Source of the DNA: Pseudomonadota bacterium
GTDB taxonomy: Bacteria > Bdellovibrionota_C > UBA2361 > OMIW01
Assembly: GCA_900299205.1 (NCBI GenBank)
Contig: OMIW01000182.1
Coordinates: 1 to 18,745 of the forward strand
Direction of reading: 5' to 3'
Length of the DNA: 18,745 nt
The notes beneath the pieces were generated by a model, which was not told the origin of the DNA, did not search any database, and worked only from the letters and a program-made list of their open reading frames with translations. The position numbers and the translations under genes were made by a program. Each line of letters begins with the position of its first letter. The first letter of the stretch is position 1. Positions 7,101 through 14,728 of this stretch are shown here, in pieces.

Positions 7101-7820
7101 ATGATCTCCTCAGCTCGCCTTCCCCTCGTTTTTGCAAGCCTTGGCCTGCTCCTTCTTGCTGCGTGTACCCGGATTGTACCGCCTGCTCCCCAGAGAGAGC
7201 CGCTCCAGGGTAATATCAAGAACCATTTCCACTACGATCTATACCGTCCTCATCCGAAAGATACCCTTTCCTCGGTGAGTCGCGAATTTGGCATTCCGGT
7301 GGGGGTTCTTGCGTATGTAAACGGCCTCCATCCCACTGATACATTAGTTAAGGGGAAGCCCATCAAGGTGCCATTTTGGGAGGAGCTATTCAAAGGAAAG
7401 CCTATCAGAGCGGGATTGCCTTTGCTCATGTGGCCGGTCCTTGGCGGGGGTATTACCTCCCGGTATGGACCTCGGTGGCGACGATTTCACTCTGGAATAG
7501 ACATACGCGCTGCCCGCGGGGAGCCGATTTTCGCCGCTCATCGGGGAAAGGTTGTCTTCGCCGATACCAATGGTGGATATGGAAGGGTGATTCAACTCGA
7601 AGGGAAGGTAGTGACGACGCTGTATGCACACCTCTCGCGATACGTCGCTCGAAAGGGTCAGGTAGTGGCGCAGGGGGATCTCATCGGATTTGCTGGTGAC
7701 TCGGGTAACGTTACCGGCCCGCATTGTCACTTTGAAACCAGGATGAAAAGTGATCGCGGAAAAGTAAAACCGCGCAATCCTCTCGCATTTTTTCCCCGAG
7801 CACCCACGATCCTCCGCTAA
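7101..7820 (+). CDS. LysM/M23-domain lipoprotein (NlpD/EnvC-like peptidoglycan endopeptidase)
   Basis: 239 residues. A lipoprotein signal peptide is clear: MISSARLPLVFASLGLLLLA then A-C, with the lipobox cysteine at residue 22. A diverged LysM-like module spans about 44-91 (KDTLSSVSREFGIPVGVLAYVNG). Residues 108-235 are a peptidase M23 domain with the expected zinc and catalytic residues: H130 and D134 in RFHSGIDIRA, H177 in LYAHLS, and H208 and H210 in GPHCHFE. Because these residues are intact the protein may be an active D,D-endopeptidase, unlike NlpD or EnvC of E. coli, which are degenerate amidase activators. It should be anchored in the outer or inner membrane and act on septal or side-wall peptidoglycan. 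It lies between the flippase-like gene and the tRNA. The ATG gives a complete signal peptide, so the start is reliable although no strong Shine-Dalgarno sequence is seen. Confidence 0.92.
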   Translation: MISSARLPLVFASLGLLLLAACTRIVPPAPQREPLQGNIKNHFHYDLYRPHPKDTLSSVSREFGIPVGVLAYVNGLHPTDTLVKGKPIKVPFWEELFKGKPIRAGLPLLMWPVLGGGITSRYGPRWRRFHSGIDIRAARGEPIFAAHRGKVVFADTNGGYGRVIQLEGKVVTTLYAHLSRYVARKGQVVAQGDLIGFAGDSGNVTGPHCHFETRMKSDRGKVKPRNPLAFFPRAPTILR

Positions 7821-7858
7821 TCTCGAGGAGGCTAAAGTTGCGTGCCTTACGAGCGAGG

Positions 7859-7920
7859 ACGACGCCCACGGGTGCTTGGGTTGACAGTCGGCACCGAGTG
7901 GCGAATACTTTGGGCGTCGT
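7859..7920. repeat. Perfect 10-bp inverted repeat bracketing the tRNA promoter
   Basis: ACGACGCCCA at 7859-7868 and TGGGCGTCGT at 7911-7920 are exact complements, 42 bases apart. The left arm ends 12 bases before the -35 box; the right arm begins one base after the -10 box and covers the expected transcription start. The arm centres are 52 bp apart, close to five helical turns. This could be a regulator site or the GC-rich start region with a chance partner. Confidence 0.5.
7881..7909 (+). promoter_or_regulatory. Sigma70-type promoter of the tRNA-Arg gene
   Basis: The -35 box TTGACA (7881-7886) is a perfect consensus match, followed by a 17-base spacer and the -10 box AATACT (7904-7909, 4 of 6 matches). 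The tRNA begins 40 bases beyond the -10. The sequence after the -10 (TTGGGCGTCG) is GC-rich, as in discriminators of stable-RNA promoters under growth-rate and ppGpp control in proteobacteria; that control is inferred. Confidence 0.75.
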
Positions 7921-7949
7921 TGCGGGCCCTCGCGTCTCGCTTCCGATCT

Positions 7950-8023
7950 GCCCCTGTAGCTCAGCTGGATAGAGCACAGGTTTCCTAAACCTGGGGTCGC
8001 AAGTTCGAACCTTGCCGGGGGCG
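7950..8023 (+). tRNA. tRNA-Arg, anticodon CCU
   Basis: A complete 74-base cloverleaf can be drawn by hand. The acceptor stem GCCCCTG (7950-7956) pairs with CGGGGGC (8016-8022), with one T-G pair, and G8023 is the discriminator. The D arm is GCTC...GAGC. The anticodon stem CAGGT/ACCTG holds the loop TTCCTAA, with CCT at 7984-7986. The T arm is GCAAG TTCGAAC CTTGC. The variable loop is 5 bases. Anticodon CCU reads AGG, and A20 in the D loop is an arginine identity element. The CCA end is not encoded. A T-rich tail (GTTTTTGTTATTTT, 8024-8037) follows and may help terminate the transcript. No integrase or repeated 3' end is seen, so there is no sign of its use as an attachment site. Confidence 0.96.
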
Positions 8024-8064
8024 TTTTTGTTATTTTCGAGTATGCGTGCATCTTCACTCTGACC

Positions 8065-8102
8065 GAGGGTTGTATCGCTCGCTTATCGCTCGTACATCCC
8101 TC
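8065..8102. terminator. Imperfect inverted repeat at the end of the PhnP-like gene; possible terminator
   Basis: GAGGGTTGTA (8065-8074) and TACATCCCTC (8093-8102) pair at 9 of 10 positions around an 18-base loop that contains TCGCTCG twice. It ends one base from the stop codon of the - strand gene at 8104 and lies downstream of the + strand tRNA, so it separates convergent units. No T-run follows. Confidence 0.35.
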
Positions 8103-8103
8103 C

Positions 8104-8931
8104 TCAGACCCGCCAACTAACCTCGAGCCCATCATATCCGAGCTCGACACCCGTTGGTAGCTTGGCTGATATTTCGTTGTAATCAAGAGAGTGCGAAAGG
8201 TGGATCAGAATGGTTCGCCGAATTCCAAGCCGGTGAGCTACCTCACATGCTTGGTCTATAGTGAAATGACTCGGTGAAGGCTCTGAGCGGAGCGCATCGA
8301 GAAAAAGAACCTCTACGCCCGCCAAGGACTCTGCTGTTGCGGGAGGAATCTGGCTGCAATCTGTTGCATAGGCTACCGGTCCGCAGCGATACATCGTAAC
8401 CGCGAGATGTCCATGGACTATCTCAAGCGGGAGTATTTCGAGCCCTCGGATCGAGAACGGATTCCCGTGCTCAATAGTGTGGAACGTCAGCTGGGGAACG
8501 CTGCCTCGGTACGCAGGATCGGGATTAATGACATAGTCAAATAGAGAAAAAATTCCCGACATTGTTAACTCCGAGGCATAACACGACATCGGGCGTCGGG
8601 AGGAAAAATTAAAACCGCGGAGGTCATCTATTCCGAGTATGTGGTCTGCGTGCGCATGGGTAAAAATAACGCCGTCCAGATGAGTGATATCTGCCTCGAG
8701 GGCCTGACGACGCAGGTCTGGCCCTGCATCAATCGCAAGAGAGATCCCCGATGACGTGCGGAGGTGAGCAGCGGTTCGAAGCCGTTTGTTTCTTGGATCG
8801 GTTGAGGTACATACCCGACAGCGACACCCGAGAACAGGTACTCCGGTCGAGGTGCCGCACCCGAGAAGCGTCAGGGTGCAGGTGACAGCTTCAAGCGATG
8901 AACTCGATTCGGGAACAGAAGATGGAGTCAT
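8104..8931 (-). CDS. Metallo-beta-lactamase-fold hydrolase of the PhnP (cyclic phosphodiesterase) type
   Basis: 275 residues from the ATG at 8931, which is preceded by AAAGGAG four bases away; a TTG at 8967 lacks such a site. The N-terminal signature GCGTSTGVPVLGCRCRVC gives C36, C38 and C41, the structural zinc cysteines of PhnP. The metal-binding motif THAHADH provides H92, H94, D96 and H97. Later ligands sit in PLEIVHGH, AYATDCS and ILIHLSHS. PhnP hydrolyses phosphoribosyl 1,2-cyclic phosphate in the C-P lyase pathway, and the wider family acts on other cyclic phosphates and nucleotides. No other phn gene is visible, so the PhnP-type fold is well supported but the substrate is not. It is the last gene of a - strand run after the AlgJ- and AlgI-like genes, 91 bases after the AlgJ-like stop, and may be expressed separately. 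Confidence 0.88.
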   Translation of the reverse strand: MTPSSVPESSSSLEAVTCTLTLLGCGTSTGVPVLGCRCRVCTSTDPRNKRLRTAAHLRTSSGISLAIDAGPDLRRQALEADITHLDGVIFTHAHADHILGIDDLRGFNFSSRRPMSCYASELTMSGIFSLFDYVINPDPAYRGSVPQLTFHTIEHGNPFSIRGLEILPLEIVHGHLAVTMYRCGPVAYATDCSQIPPATAESLAGVEVLFLDALRSEPSPSHFTIDQACEVAHRLGIRRTILIHLSHSLDYNEISAKLPTGVELGYDGLEVSWRV

Positions 8932-9022
8932 GCATCTCCTTTTCGGCAAACGGAGGGAAAAAAACAAGAGGCAAATCGGGAGAGCCCAGGAAAAGGGAGA
9001 AATATCGGCAAAATAATCGCTC

Positions 9023-10240
9023 TTAATTTTCCTTCTTTAGCGCATCAAGGGCAGCCTTCACAAATCCATGACCTGCACCGGTGAGTGAGGCCTGATTTAT
9101 TTCTAGCACCACCGCATCGTACTTCCAAATATCATCCCACGGGACTCGGGTAAGGGGAAGCGCTCGAAGTCGATCCTTGGAGGTTCGACGGATCGACTTC
9201 GCATAGAAGAAGAGACTTGCCTCCTCCACTGCTTGCGAGCGCTCAAGGTGATTCTGAATTGCGAACAAGAAGCTGGTTCCGACCAAAAACATTTTTGGCT
9301 TCAGACCCATCGACTTTTGATTCAATTCGGCTTTATGAGTAACCGTGATCCCCTCCCGCATATATCGGGCGGGGAAGAGAAGATTTGCGATATCGAGGAG
9401 GTCGGTGTCCTCGCTAGGGGGTGGATGTGACCAGGCGATGTTATCGCACGAAATGGACGGCCAGCGTTTTTGATCCTCGGTTTGTCGACCACCAATTGTG
9501 GTTAACAGCTGTTGCGTCGCAATGCACGAGGCATAATCGTTCCAATGAGAGCCGGTTAACGGAAAGACGCCTCCGTGAAATTCGCCCCGATGGCTGGCGG
9601 CATAGTCGAAAAAATCAATTATCGGGATGCCCGCCTTTTTGAAATGGGGGAGGGCTCGTTCGTAGCTGTTCTCCCGCGACAATCGGGTAGGGTCGGTTAA
9701 TGATGATGGAACAATCTCAGGTGACAGTGCGATGGCATTAGGACTTATCATCAGCACCAGAGGAACTCCTCGTTCTCTTAATCGGTTTTCGAGCTTTCGC
9801 AGTCGCTGGGCTGCTCGAACTGCGTCCTCTTTCTTCACCGGCCGCGAACGATTAAAGGATCTGAGATACATTGGTTGAAAGAGTGCTCCGTTTTGACCAA
9901 CCAAAATCGAGGGACTTGGGCTCGTGCCGATCTGGTTACACATCGAGAAGGTAAGTTGATTCGCCGTCCTGACTAAGAGGGGCCAAACCCTGATACCTCT
10001 CGACATATACTGCTCGACCTCTTTTTGAAATCGCCCCGACATTACCCGACTCCACGATGGGAGCCCCGGTCGAGGTGGTGTGGCTACTCCTTGAATGGGT
10101 GGCACAGAGATAGGGCGAGGAATCCACGGAATAATCGGTATAAGAAGAATACTCTGGAAAAAGATGAAGAAAATCAGATGCCGACGACTTGAGGAAGAAG
10201 CCGTATCGGGGCACAGTTGGGGAGAGAGAGGTGATCTCAT
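9023..10240 (-). CDS. AlgJ/AlgX-like SGNH-fold polysaccharide O-acetylation protein
   Basis: 405 residues from the ATG at 10240. A single membrane anchor or uncleaved signal lies at about 21-40 (HLIFFIFFQSILLIPIIPWI), so the rest should be periplasmic. The body matches the ALGX/ALGJ SGNH hydrolase-like domain: VLVGQNG-type segment near 113-118 (ILVGQNGALF), VPLVLMISPNAIAL near 159-172, TGSHWNDY at 229-236 and the nucleophile block LVGTSFLF with S323. H232 and S323 are 91 residues apart, close to the 93 between H176 and S269 of Pseudomonas AlgX. The expected Asp two residues before the His is Gly230 here. These proteins move acetyl groups onto exported polysaccharide, working with the MBOAT protein AlgI, which is encoded 73 bases upstream on the same strand. 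The polysaccharide is unknown; alginate itself is not implied. Confidence 0.8.
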   Translation of the reverse strand: MRSPLSPQLCPDTASSSSRRHLIFFIFFQSILLIPIIPWIPRPISVPPIQGVATPPRPGLPSWSRVMSGRFQKEVEQYMSRGIRVWPLLVRTANQLTFSMCNQIGTSPSPSILVGQNGALFQPMYLRSFNRSRPVKKEDAVRAAQRLRKLENRLRERGVPLVLMISPNAIALSPEIVPSSLTDPTRLSRENSYERALPHFKKAGIPIIDFFDYAASHRGEFHGGVFPLTGSHWNDYASCIATQQLLTTIGGRQTEDQKRWPSISCDNIAWSHPPPSEDTDLLDIANLLFPARYMREGITVTHKAELNQKSMGLKPKMFLVGTSFLFAIQNHLERSQAVEEASLFFYAKSIRRTSKDRLRALPLTRVPWDDIWKYDAVVLEINQASLTGAGHGFVKAALDALKKEN

Positions 10241-10313
10241 AATCTCGTCAAAAACAAGGCAAAACGAGGCATTAATAACATATTTACACCGAACAACTGA
10301 GCTCCGAGGAGGT

Positions 10314-11753
10314 CTAAAACTGGAAGTATATAAAGGGGCTATAGGATGATACCGCCATCGATAAAGCAGAGAGGATTAAAAGAAGTACGACGCCGATAAA
10401 ACGGAGGGTATCGACATATCTCTCAGAGATAGAGGAGCGAATTGAGCCCCTGACTTCGTCGAACAAGGGAAATGCGGGAAGAAAGCAGGATCCCGCAGCT
10501 ATCAGAAGGATCCAATTGGCAAACGGGGTCAATACCAGACCATACGGCACCTGTTGAGGCGCAGACCACCAGCTGAACGGATTGATCATCCTTCCAAGAT
10601 AGAGAAGAGAAGCGGGTAGATTGTCAGCTCGAAAAAGAACCCAGCTAAAGAGGATAAGAACAAATGTTATGACTGTCGACGCCAACCGACCTATGCGTTC
10701 TGCGAATGAAAGAAACCACAGACGATCGAGGACAAGAAATACCCCGTGGTAAACGCCCCACACAACATAGTGCCAACTTGCGCCGTGCCAGAACCCGGAG
10801 ACGAGAAAAACGATCCACAAATTGATGTACTGACGGATAACCCCGACCCTGTTGCCTCCGAGCGGAATATACAGATAGTCGCGCATCCAGCGAGAGAGAG
10901 ATATATGCCATCTACGCCAAAATTCGGTCATGGAAGCAGAAATGTAGGGACGATCGAAATTCTCGAGGAAGGTAAAACCAAAGATACGCGCAAGCCCAAT
11001 TGCCATGTCCGAGTATCCAGAGAAATCAAAATAGATCTGGAACGCGTAAACAATCGCTCCCATCCATGCCCAGGAGAACGATAACTGGCTCGGATTCATT
11101 CCAAATATCACATCAGCGGCCGAACCCAGCGTATCCGCGATAATAACTTTTTTTCCGAGACCGATTGAAAAACGGCAAAATCCCTCAAAACATTCCCGGG
11201 ACGATTGGCTCCGACGTGCGAGAAATCGTTCGATATCGTGATATCTTATGATCGGGCCTGCAATAAGTTGGGGGAAGAAGAGAATGTAGAGGCCATAATC
11301 GATCAAATTCTTCGTCGGAGCGACAGTTCGCCGGTAAATATCAACGATATAGCTGATCTTGTGGAAGGTGAAAAAAGAGATCCCGATGGGTAGCACAATA
11401 GCCCCGAAGGAGAGAGGGCGGATATCAAAGCCGATGAGAACACGGTTCACTTCATGAAGAAGAAAGTGAGTATACTTGTAGTAAACCAGAGCGCCGACGT
11501 TGATGAACAAAGAAAGCAGGAGCAGGCCCCGACGTACCCGCAATTTTTGCGTACGGTCAAGGTAGTGGGCGATGATATAGTCAATGAGACAAGAAGCAAT
11601 AAGGAGCCCTAATACTCGGGGAGCGCCCCATCCATAAAAAACTATGCTCATAAGGAGCAGAAAGCCATTTCTAGCCCCTCCAGGGAGGGAGAAATAGGCT
11701 ATCACCGTGAAGGGGAGGAACAGGTACAGGAACAGGGGGGCGCTGAATACCAT
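10314..11753 (-). CDS. AlgI-like MBOAT-family membrane O-acyltransferase
   Basis: 479 residues from the ATG at 11753, giving the typical MVFSAPLFLYLFLPF start; a TTG nine bases earlier would add three residues. There are ten or more hydrophobic helices. MBOAT hallmarks are present: PIGISFFTFHKISYIVD-type segment near residue 125, FFPQLIAGPI near 160, YFDFSGYSDMAIGLA near 244, EFWRRWHISLSRWMRDYLYI near 277-296 (H283), and SGFWHGASW with the presumed catalytic H323. AlgI-type proteins pass acetyl groups from a cytoplasmic donor across the inner membrane for O-acetylation of exopolysaccharide, cellulose or peptidoglycan. The AlgJ/AlgX-like partner is 73 bases downstream, so the two form a two-gene acetylation unit. 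No polymerase, synthase or c-di-GMP-binding gene is adjacent, and the glycan could be the one modified by the pyruvyl transferase in this window (inference). Confidence 0.93.
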   Translation of the reverse strand: MVFSAPLFLYLFLPFTVIAYFSLPGGARNGFLLLMSIVFYGWGAPRVLGLLIASCLIDYIIAHYLDRTQKLRVRRGLLLLSLFINVGALVYYKYTHFLLHEVNRVLIGFDIRPLSFGAIVLPIGISFFTFHKISYIVDIYRRTVAPTKNLIDYGLYILFFPQLIAGPIIRYHDIERFLARRSQSSRECFEGFCRFSIGLGKKVIIADTLGSAADVIFGMNPSQLSFSWAWMGAIVYAFQIYFDFSGYSDMAIGLARIFGFTFLENFDRPYISASMTEFWRRWHISLSRWMRDYLYIPLGGNRVGVIRQYINLWIVFLVSGFWHGASWHYVVWGVYHGVFLVLDRLWFLSFAERIGRLASTVITFVLILFSWVLFRADNLPASLLYLGRMINPFSWWSAPQQVPYGLVLTPFANWILLIAAGSCFLPAFPLFDEVRGSIRSSISERYVDTLRFIGVVLLLILSALSMAVSSYSPFIYFQF

Positions 11754-12124
11754 TGAGGACAACGTGGGAACACAAAAGAGTGCTCAAACCTAACACTATG
11801 TCGTACTCCACTCAACTACCCGTCAGCCAGGGTATAACGGCCAATCGAAGACGACGTGATATCCATTTTTCCGGGCCGAGAGATCACACCAGCATCCACT
11901 AAAACAAAAACTCATAGGCGCAATCGCAAGTGAGAGACACCTGAGGAGCAACCGTCTTCCCCGAACGGCGTTTTCAGACGGTGATATTCCGTAAGCCAAT
12001 CCTCAAGCCATCTGATGCTCGCGTGCACCTCTGCCCAAGGCACCTTTTTTCTTAAGTTATACTCGCACAGTGCCGATCTCCCACGAAGCAATCGGTATGA
12101 AACCACTCGTGAGGGACGGATTTT
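11754..12124. other. Divergent intergenic region between the AlgI-like and cache/CheW genes
   Basis: 371 bases with no convincing gene. It must hold promoters in both directions. For the + strand gene the best -10-like element is TATACT at 12058-12063 in an AT-rich patch (CCTTTTTTCTTAAG just before it), but I see no good -35 at the right distance. For the - strand unit only weak candidates exist (TTGAGT with a poor -10). A - strand open frame from 12178 to 11912 runs through it, but it starts inside the CheW-protein gene antisense and has no recognisable family. Confidence 0.5.
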
Positions 12125-14725
12125 ATGGGTGTTTACAAGGATATCAGCATACCTGATGAGCTCGACTGCGTCATTCACCAGATGCGCGAGGTCGATGGAT
12201 ATCGTGAAGAGCTCTCATCACTCGGACAACAGTGGGACCTGTTGACGATTCTCGGCCAAATGAGTGGTGACGGAATCGACATGTCGGCCACGCGCGAGGC
12301 TTTTAAACAGCTTACGGGCGATCTCCTGAGCAATCTTGGTCTTGAAACCCTGCGCAAAGTATTGCGAAAACTGACTGCAAAAGCGCAAGTCGCCGTTGAT
12401 ATCGTCGTTAGAAATCTATTTGAACGAACTGCCGATATCGGATTTCTGGCCACCGACCACAATATCAGGGACTATTTGCGGGATGGAGGGGAGCAGGCAG
12501 TCCTTGAGGCTCGGTTCAGAGAGTACATCGCCAAGTATTCTGTCTACGATAACGTCATACTTATTGGAATCGACGGCTCGATCCGGGCTCAGATTGACCA
12601 TACGAACGGGCTCACCTCGACCACCGACCCGATAGTCGGCGATTGTCTGCGAACGAGTAACGCCTATGTAGAATGTTATCGAGAGACTGAGCTCGCTCCA
12701 CAGTTTCACCGCAAGCTTTTGTATGCCTTTCGGGTCACTGAAACGGACGATCCTCGGTCTAAAGCCCTCGGGGTCCTCGTGCTCTGTTTTCGGTTCGAAA
12801 ACGAAATGGAGGGCGTCTTCAAAAATTTGATGGGCGCGAATGACTGGGAATGTATCACCCTGCTCGACGGAGAAGGGGAGGTTATCGCCAGTGGCGATAA
12901 ATACCAGATTCCGGTCGGAGCGAAGGTCGAATTTGTCCTCGACCAGCCGTTCAAGGTCGTTAAATTTGCCGGACGAGAGTACCTCTCGAAAAGCTGCGCA
13001 ACGAAGGGCTATCAGGGCTACATGGGGCCTGGATGGTACGGTCACGTCATGGTGGCACTTGACCAAGCGTTCGATGTTCGAGCCGACCCCTCTCATGCAA
13101 TCGCCGCTCCGCCGGTGATGCGGGCCGTACTTGCCTCACAGCGGCTGTTCTCGCCCGATATCCGCCGAATCCCTCGCGATGCTGAACGTATCCAGCGGGA
13201 CCTCGATCGGTCGGTATGGAACGGAAACGTCAGACAGGAATCGATAGCTCACGAAGAAAATGATCAGGGCCAGGCGAATGCGAACAAGGTGCTCTTGTGG
13301 GAAATTAGCAAGACGGGAGCCCGAACAAAGAGCGTATTCGAGCGTTCGATCACAAATTTGCGGACAACTGTTGTTTCGTCGATCCTGCACGATGTCCACT
13401 TCATGGCATCGCTTGCGATCGATATCATGGACCGCAACCTCTATGAGCGGGCGAACGATTGTCGATGGTGGGCTCTCACCCAGTCTTTTCGATCGATAAT
13501 GAGTAAGCACACGATTACTGCGGGTGATCAGAAATCAATGACGGAAACCCTCAGCTACATCAACAGCCTGTATACCGTGTACTCTAACATTTTCGTCTTC
13601 GACAGAAGCGGGACAGTTCTTGCAGTTTCAAATCCGGAAAACCAAGGTCTCGTTGGGCGTCCCGTCGAAGGACGGTGGGTCCAAGATACACTTTCTAACC
13701 ACCAATCGCAGTGGTACACCGCTTCATCGTTCGAGGAGAGCAACCTCTATAACGAGCAACGGACCTACATTTACGCGGCTCCAATCACTGCAGCGCACGA
13801 TGTTCGGCGAAATGTGGGTGGTATCGGGGTCGTGTTCGACAGCACCCCCCAGTTTCATGCGATGCTCGATGATTGCTTGCCACGAACCGACGATGGGGTT
13901 GTGATTGCCGATGCATTCGCCCTGTTTATGGATCGACTTGGTCACGTTATAGCATCCACCCGGCCTGACATCGCCATCGGTGAAAAATTTGCCATAGACT
14001 CCGCGACCCTTAATTTACCCGCCGGTCAGGGCAGTTCATCGATATTCCCCTTCAAGGGCCACTACTATGCAATGGGGGTTCACGCAAGCAGTGGGTATCG
14101 AGAATACAAGGGTCCGAACGACCCCTACACTAATGACGTTCGAGCAGTGGTATTTATTCCGTTGAGTGAGGCGGTGGAGATGGTTGAGCGAGCAGGCTCC
14201 AAAGACGCCCTGGCCTCGAGCGTCAAGACAAGTAATCGAGTCGCGGGAGCAAAACAGGTTGAAATCGCCACCTTCTTCATCGGAGAGCACTGGATCGGGG
14301 TCAATGCCCAGTGGGTGCTCGAAGCGGTCAGCATGGATTTCATCAGCAGGGTTCCTCACGCACCTTCAGGCTTGAAGGGGGTGATGAAGCTGCGGGATAC
14401 TGTACTTCCCGTGATGAGCGTTCACGAGAAAGTTGGTCGGAACATCAAATTCGAGGATGAAGAGACACAGATCGTTGTCATTAACACATCACTCGGTCCA
14501 TGGGGGATGATAGTCGACCGTTTGGGACCAATTCCCACGGTGGATCCGAACCAGATCGATACCGACAGCGCGGTCGTCAAGAGGGCCGGAAGCTACGTGT
14601 CGGGTCTTGTCAAACCAGCTCCTGGCTCTGCGTGGCCACGGTTACTAATTGTAGTCGACCCTCAAGAGCTGCGGAAAACACTTCTCTCGTTAGAGGGAGA
14701 GGAATTCTTGGCAAATCTCGAGTGA
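12125..14725 (+). CDS. Soluble double cache-like sensor protein with C-terminal CheW domain
   Basis: 866 residues. The ATG at 12125 follows GAGGG at 12111-12115. Order: a helical N-terminus (1-85); a first sensor unit (about 86-345) with AVDIVVRNLFERTADIGFLA at 90-109, Y-S-V-Y-D-N-V-I-L-I-G at 138-148 and W-E-C-I-T-L-L-D-G-E-G-E-V-I-A-S near 241; a second, related unit (about 425-690) with LAIDIMDRNLYERANDCRW at 430-448, Y-T-V-Y-S-N-I-F-V-F-D-R-S-G near 483 and F-M-D-R-L-G-H-V-I-A-S near 601; and a CheW domain (about 708-855) with FFIGEHWIGVNAQWVLE, RVPHAPSGLKGVMKLRDTVL and WGMIVDRLG. The two units are an internal duplication of dCache character. No membrane helix or signal peptide is visible, nor any HAMP, MCP signalling hairpin or kinase domain. 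CheW domains dock to CheA and receptor tips, so the protein may feed a cytosolic signal into a chemosensory array; ligand and partner are unknown. No che gene is nearby. Confidence 0.85.
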   Translation: MGVYKDISIPDELDCVIHQMREVDGYREELSSLGQQWDLLTILGQMSGDGIDMSATREAFKQLTGDLLSNLGLETLRKVLRKLTAKAQVAVDIVVRNLFERTADIGFLATDHNIRDYLRDGGEQAVLEARFREYIAKYSVYDNVILIGIDGSIRAQIDHTNGLTSTTDPIVGDCLRTSNAYVECYRETELAPQFHRKLLYAFRVTETDDPRSKALGVLVLCFRFENEMEGVFKNLMGANDWECITLLDGEGEVIASGDKYQIPVGAKVEFVLDQPFKVVKFAGREYLSKSCATKGYQGYMGPGWYGHVMVALDQAFDVRADPSHAIAAPPVMRAVLASQRLFSPDIRRIPRDAERIQRDLDRSVWNGNVRQESIAHEENDQGQANANKVLLWEISKTGARTKSVFERSITNLRTTVVSSILHDVHFMASLAIDIMDRNLYERANDCRWWALTQSFRSIMSKHTITAGDQKSMTETLSYINSLYTVYSNIFVFDRSGTVLAVSNPENQGLVGRPVEGRWVQDTLSNHQSQWYTASSFEESNLYNEQRTYIYAAPITAAHDVRRNVGGIGVVFDSTPQFHAMLDDCLPRTDDGVVIADAFALFMDRLGHVIASTRPDIAIGEKFAIDSATLNLPAGQGSSSIFPFKGHYYAMGVHASSGYREYKGPNDPYTNDVRAVVFIPLSEAVEMVERAGSKDALASSVKTSNRVAGAKQVEIATFFIGEHWIGVNAQWVLEAVSMDFISRVPHAPSGLKGVMKLRDTVLPVMSVHEKVGRNIKFEDEETQIVVINTSLGPWGMIVDRLGPIPTVDPNQIDTDSAVVKRAGSYVSGLVKPAPGSAWPRLLIVVDPQELRKTLLSLEGEEFLANLE

Positions 14726-14728
14726 TGC

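Noticed and set aside
7950-8103. tRNA-Arg as an integration site of a mobile element
   Set aside because: No integrase, no repeated tRNA 3' end and no change in gene type after it; the genes beyond are ordinary chromosomal ones.
7386-8186. Long - strand open frame antisense to the LysM/M23 gene, tRNA and end of the PhnP-like gene
   Set aside because: It runs through a tRNA and the reverse complement of a well-supported gene; the translation has no family character.
8104-8931. PhnP-like gene as evidence for a C-P lyase (phosphonate) operon
   Set aside because: No phnG-M gene or phosphonate transporter is in the window, and its neighbours are polysaccharide genes.
11912-12178. 88-codon - strand open frame in the AlgI/cache intergenic region
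   Set aside because: It begins inside the CheW-protein gene in antisense, would overlap that gene's promoter and start, has no clear ribosome-binding site and no recognisable family.
12125-14725. CheW-domain protein as part of a chemotaxis operon
   Set aside because: Neither neighbour is a che, mcp or flagellar gene; the gene is isolated between divergent and convergent partners.
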